A stretch of DNA of 64,000 bases from Epiperipatus broadwayi (taxonomy: Eukaryota; Onychophora; Udeonychophora; Euonychophora; Peripatidae), in the NCBI GenBank assembly GCA_028023455.1, contig JAQFVV010006199.1, forward strand, positions 5,904,972-5,968,971, in the 5' to 3' direction. Positions within the stretch are counted from its first letter, which is position 1; every line of letters starts with the position of its first letter. Made by a program: the position numbers and the translations under genes. Positions 61,946 to 64,000 of the stretch are shown here, piece by piece. The notes beneath the pieces were generated by a model. That model was not told where the DNA came from. It ran no database searches and saw nothing but the letters and a program-made list of their open reading frames with translations.

Positions 61946-62299
61946 CCATCAATCATGGGTTATAATTATATGAAGCATTGTAAAGTAATAATAAAAATAT
62001 ATGATAATATTATATGGATTTGGCAATGCAATAAGAAAAATAAATTTATTTCTAAATTAGCTCTCTCTCTTTTGGAATTGAAATAGCCATACTCATTTTT
62101 GAACGGCTGTTTATTATTATAATTTATCATTATAATAAATCACCACTACATTTACAAATAAACAAAGATTTCATAAGTAATCAATATAGACCATTTCTTT
62201 TGTCTTTTTAGTTACCCAAATCAGTTAATAAATTTAATACATGTATTAAATATTTCTGCTTATGTATAGTGAAAACATCAAATGAGTTTTAGTTATCAA

Positions 62300-62735
62300 T
62301 GTGGGAGAATGTCTTCATTACAAACAAGAAGTGATTGAAGACTTCATCACAGATATAAAAAGCATCTATGGTTATATTCCAGAACTAAGTAAGCCAAATA
62401 AAAGAGCTTATCATATCAAACCCAGAAGCACAATAAACTGAAGAAGTAAAACCAAATTATACTAAGAGATAATCTGTTTGCAGTTTGGAAAAAAAACAGC
62501 AAAAAAACATTCCAGAAACAAACGTAATCACTGTTTTAGAAAATAATGATGATCTCAACATGAGACATAATACTTTAAGAAGATGCCCAAAATTTTAATA
62601 CCATCCAAAAATATTACCAAGGTTATCATCATAATTGAATTGGCTTTATCAATAGAGAGTGGTTAGATCCAACCAACAGATTTTTACCAGAATGGGAAAA
62701 ATAGATTTAACAAGGCAAACAGATATCTAAACTGT
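62300..62735 (+). pseudogene. Decayed coding segment, family not recognised
   Basis: A plus frame runs VGECLHYKQEVIEDFITDIK, SIYGYIPELSKPNKRAYHIK and PRSTIN before a stop. Later pieces in other frames include LALSIESG, PTDFYQNGKNRFNKANRYLN. The composition is protein-like and richer in Gly, Pro, Arg and charged residues than its surroundings, and stops break it. It is most likely a transposon or processed-gene relic. I could not name the family. Confidence 0.35.
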
Positions 62736-63432
62736 TTGCAAACAAAAAATAATGCATCCAATTAACTAAACAGATTAATCACAAATAACCATTGTTTTTA
62801 TCATTATTGTGTCATTTAATACTCAAAAGAGTGTGGGTTTATACTGTGATGAATAAGCAATAAGCATGCAACTAATTTGGTTTTTTAGCTACATATTTAC
62901 ATTCTTGTATAAATCCAGTTGTGGAAAACCTTATATTATAATCTATAACTAACAAATATGAAATATTCTCCTTGTTGGTCTTAGAAAATTAACAAACCTG
63001 TATATAAATTAAATATATTTTATTCAGTAACAATAAAAATTATCAATTAATAATAAAGTGTTGTATACTGATCATTAGACACAACATTGATTATTTGCAA
63101 AATAACTCATGGTATTTGCATACTAAGAAACCAAATTAATAATTTTTTTTGGATAATAATAAATTAATGTTTATTTCATTGGCCATTTTTTGATAGTAAA
63201 TGATCTTTTATCAAAACATTAATGATTTTTCGATGTATAGGGTGCAATAAAAAATTGTGTTTTTATTAGGAAAGAAAGAAAAACATATTTATTTATTGGA
63301 TCTTTTTGTTAAATTAATCTTGAAAGCAGAAAAAGAGTGAAACATCATTTTATATTATTTCATCCTGATTAAAAATAATAACTCAATAGCGAATTGCTTG
63401 GTAAGTCACGTGATTCAAGCATCAGAAATGAT
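62736..63432. other. AT-rich DNA, possible upstream region of the next exon
   Basis: No gene seen. CACGTG (an E-box) lies at 63407-63412, 21 bp before the exon-like block that follows. Confidence 0.35.
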
Positions 63433-63504
63433 ACGTTGATTTTCAATTTAGGATTCATAATTTTATTACTATGCCAGTCTGCACTGAGCATTTTACATGA
63501 AGAG
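63433..63504 (+). CDS. Candidate first exon of a YOS1/IER3IP1-like protein
   Basis: The frame TLIFNLGFIILLLCQSALSI then LHEE ends at a donor (GAAGAG|GTTAGT). YOS1/IER3IP1 is a small ER-Golgi transport protein. Its N-terminus is a hydrophobic segment followed about 22-25 residues from the start by a conserved V/I-L-H/S/N-E-E/D motif before Arg-Phe-Leu. Here the hydrophobic stretch, the Cys/Ala positions, the LHEE motif and the distance from the first codon all fit, and the next exon would start with the Arg. The first codon is ACG, with an out-of-frame ATG 5 bp upstream, so the start is non-AUG, mis-sequenced or lost. Without the downstream exon, which lies beyond the window or does not exist, a pseudogene or chance match remains possible. 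Confidence 0.35.
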
Positions 63505-64000
63505 GTTAGTGCAATATTAATTGACTTTAAAAATAGATGTTCAAAAATTATAGATTTGAATTTTATTAATTTAAAAAAATTATGTATGTACTTTATAGTA
63601 CCAAACTATATAATAATTGCAAAATAATAATTTGACAATTCTGTAAGTTTATAATTTGATAGTAAAATTAAAATCTATGAATCTCATTTTGATTTCTCAC
63701 AGTTAGAAAATGAATATTTTTAAATCACTCTGTACGTTATTAATCTGATTTGTGCGTGTATGAGAGAGAGCTTTCTAAAGATATATTGGATATGTGGGAA
63801 TTTTTTTTCATGCAGTTCATTAATTGTTTATTATCAGATCAGTGGAGATTTGATTAATTGATATATGAACAATGGGATATCGTATATCAATTTTCTGATT
63901 TTTAATAATAACCATATTCCCCCCAATTGTTGAAAGTAAATTAGTTTTGCTGTAATTGCAGTATTTTATTTTAAAAATATTATTTAAAAAATTGTGTATT
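63505..64000. other. AT-rich DNA, no gene seen
   Basis: Would be intron if the YOS1-like exon is real. Nothing else recognised. Confidence 0.4.

Larger units (their letters stand above)
60073..62045 (+). mobile_element. Penelope-like element, plus copy (RT to 3' end)
   Basis: The frame from 60073 starts mid-RT: LNDKFYKHKKDLLIGRASNG, VLSNIYMEELKKLML and KRYVDYFLIFNKTQ (RYVDD box with the second Asp changed to Tyr). Then DINRMNKNIKFTIEKEEINI and YLDIKLIKS follow. 60519-60767 holds NKLIREEFINNNYPNKSIND. GIYEINCKKC starts at 60818, then VNYVGKTKNSIYRQLLQHKY, HLHTLET and KIKETIHINNIKPILNRDFG to about 61100. The 3' part has two AAT tracts, two GAAAGAGGGAGC units and the 3' hairpin at 61914-61945. 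Joined head to head with the minus copy; both lack the N-terminal half. Confidence 0.75.

Overview
This window looks like gene-poor, strongly AT-rich animal nuclear DNA. It has no bacterial operons, rRNA or CRISPR arrays. It is dominated by decayed retrotransposons, inverted-repeat elements and very long (ATT)n/(AAT)n microsatellites. The mixture (RTE-type, CR1/Jockey-type and craniofacial-development-protein-2-like LINEs, an L1/Tx1-like ORF2, Penelope-like elements with GIY-YIG domains, hAT and TA-target DNA elements, long triplet runs) suggests a marine invertebrate, probably a mollusc and perhaps a coleoid cephalopod. That assignment is inference. Almost no long open frame is a host gene. 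The poly-Tyr, poly-Asn and poly-Ile frames are microsatellites.

Layout. 0-4 kb: an hAT terminus (780-849), then a GC-richer promoter-like island with a perfect X-box (3220-3232) 71 bp upstream of a first-exon-like ATG (3304-3363). 4-16 kb: an RTE-type endonuclease remnant, an inverted-repeat MITE (5606-5962), an RTE C-terminal remnant, a near-identical 204-bp tandem duplication (10844-11252), an RTE RT remnant on minus (12405-13560), a 47-bp-arm palindrome (13561-13664) and the endonuclease half of another LINE on plus. 17-21 kb: an L1/Tx1-like ORF2 on minus, a 899-bp TA-target MITE and about 75 ATT repeats. 21-26 kb: local direct repeats, an inverted-repeat element (23581-23843) and an exon-like block (25077-25145). 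29-32.5 kb: another exon-like block, then a mosaic of LINE-3'-end-like units, a ~37-bp minisatellite and AAT runs. 32.9-34.1 kb: a deleted hAT element.

37-41 kb: a hammerhead-ribozyme-like core (37499-37570), a LINE end rearranged as in twin priming, and a 5'-truncated Penelope-like element with a GIY-YIG frame and a hammerhead-like 3' motif. 43-49.5 kb: a CR1/Jockey-type RT remnant with its 3' end and two inverted-repeat elements, then a long CFDP2-like LINE remnant. 52.4 kb: a tRNA-derived relic. 54-62 kb is the most informative part. Two Penelope-like copies lie head to head (junction near 60.07 kb) and form a roughly 7.3-kb palindrome. Its left arm is split by a LINE fragment with ORF1, and that ORF1 is itself split by a second copy of the 19.75-kb MITE with a clean TA duplication. 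The window ends with a first-exon-like block resembling the YOS1/IER3IP1 N-terminus (63433-63504).

Possible host-gene content is small: the X-box exon, two phase-compatible exon-like blocks that may or may not belong with it, and the YOS1-like exon. Most of the window is therefore read as intron or intergenic repeat sediment.
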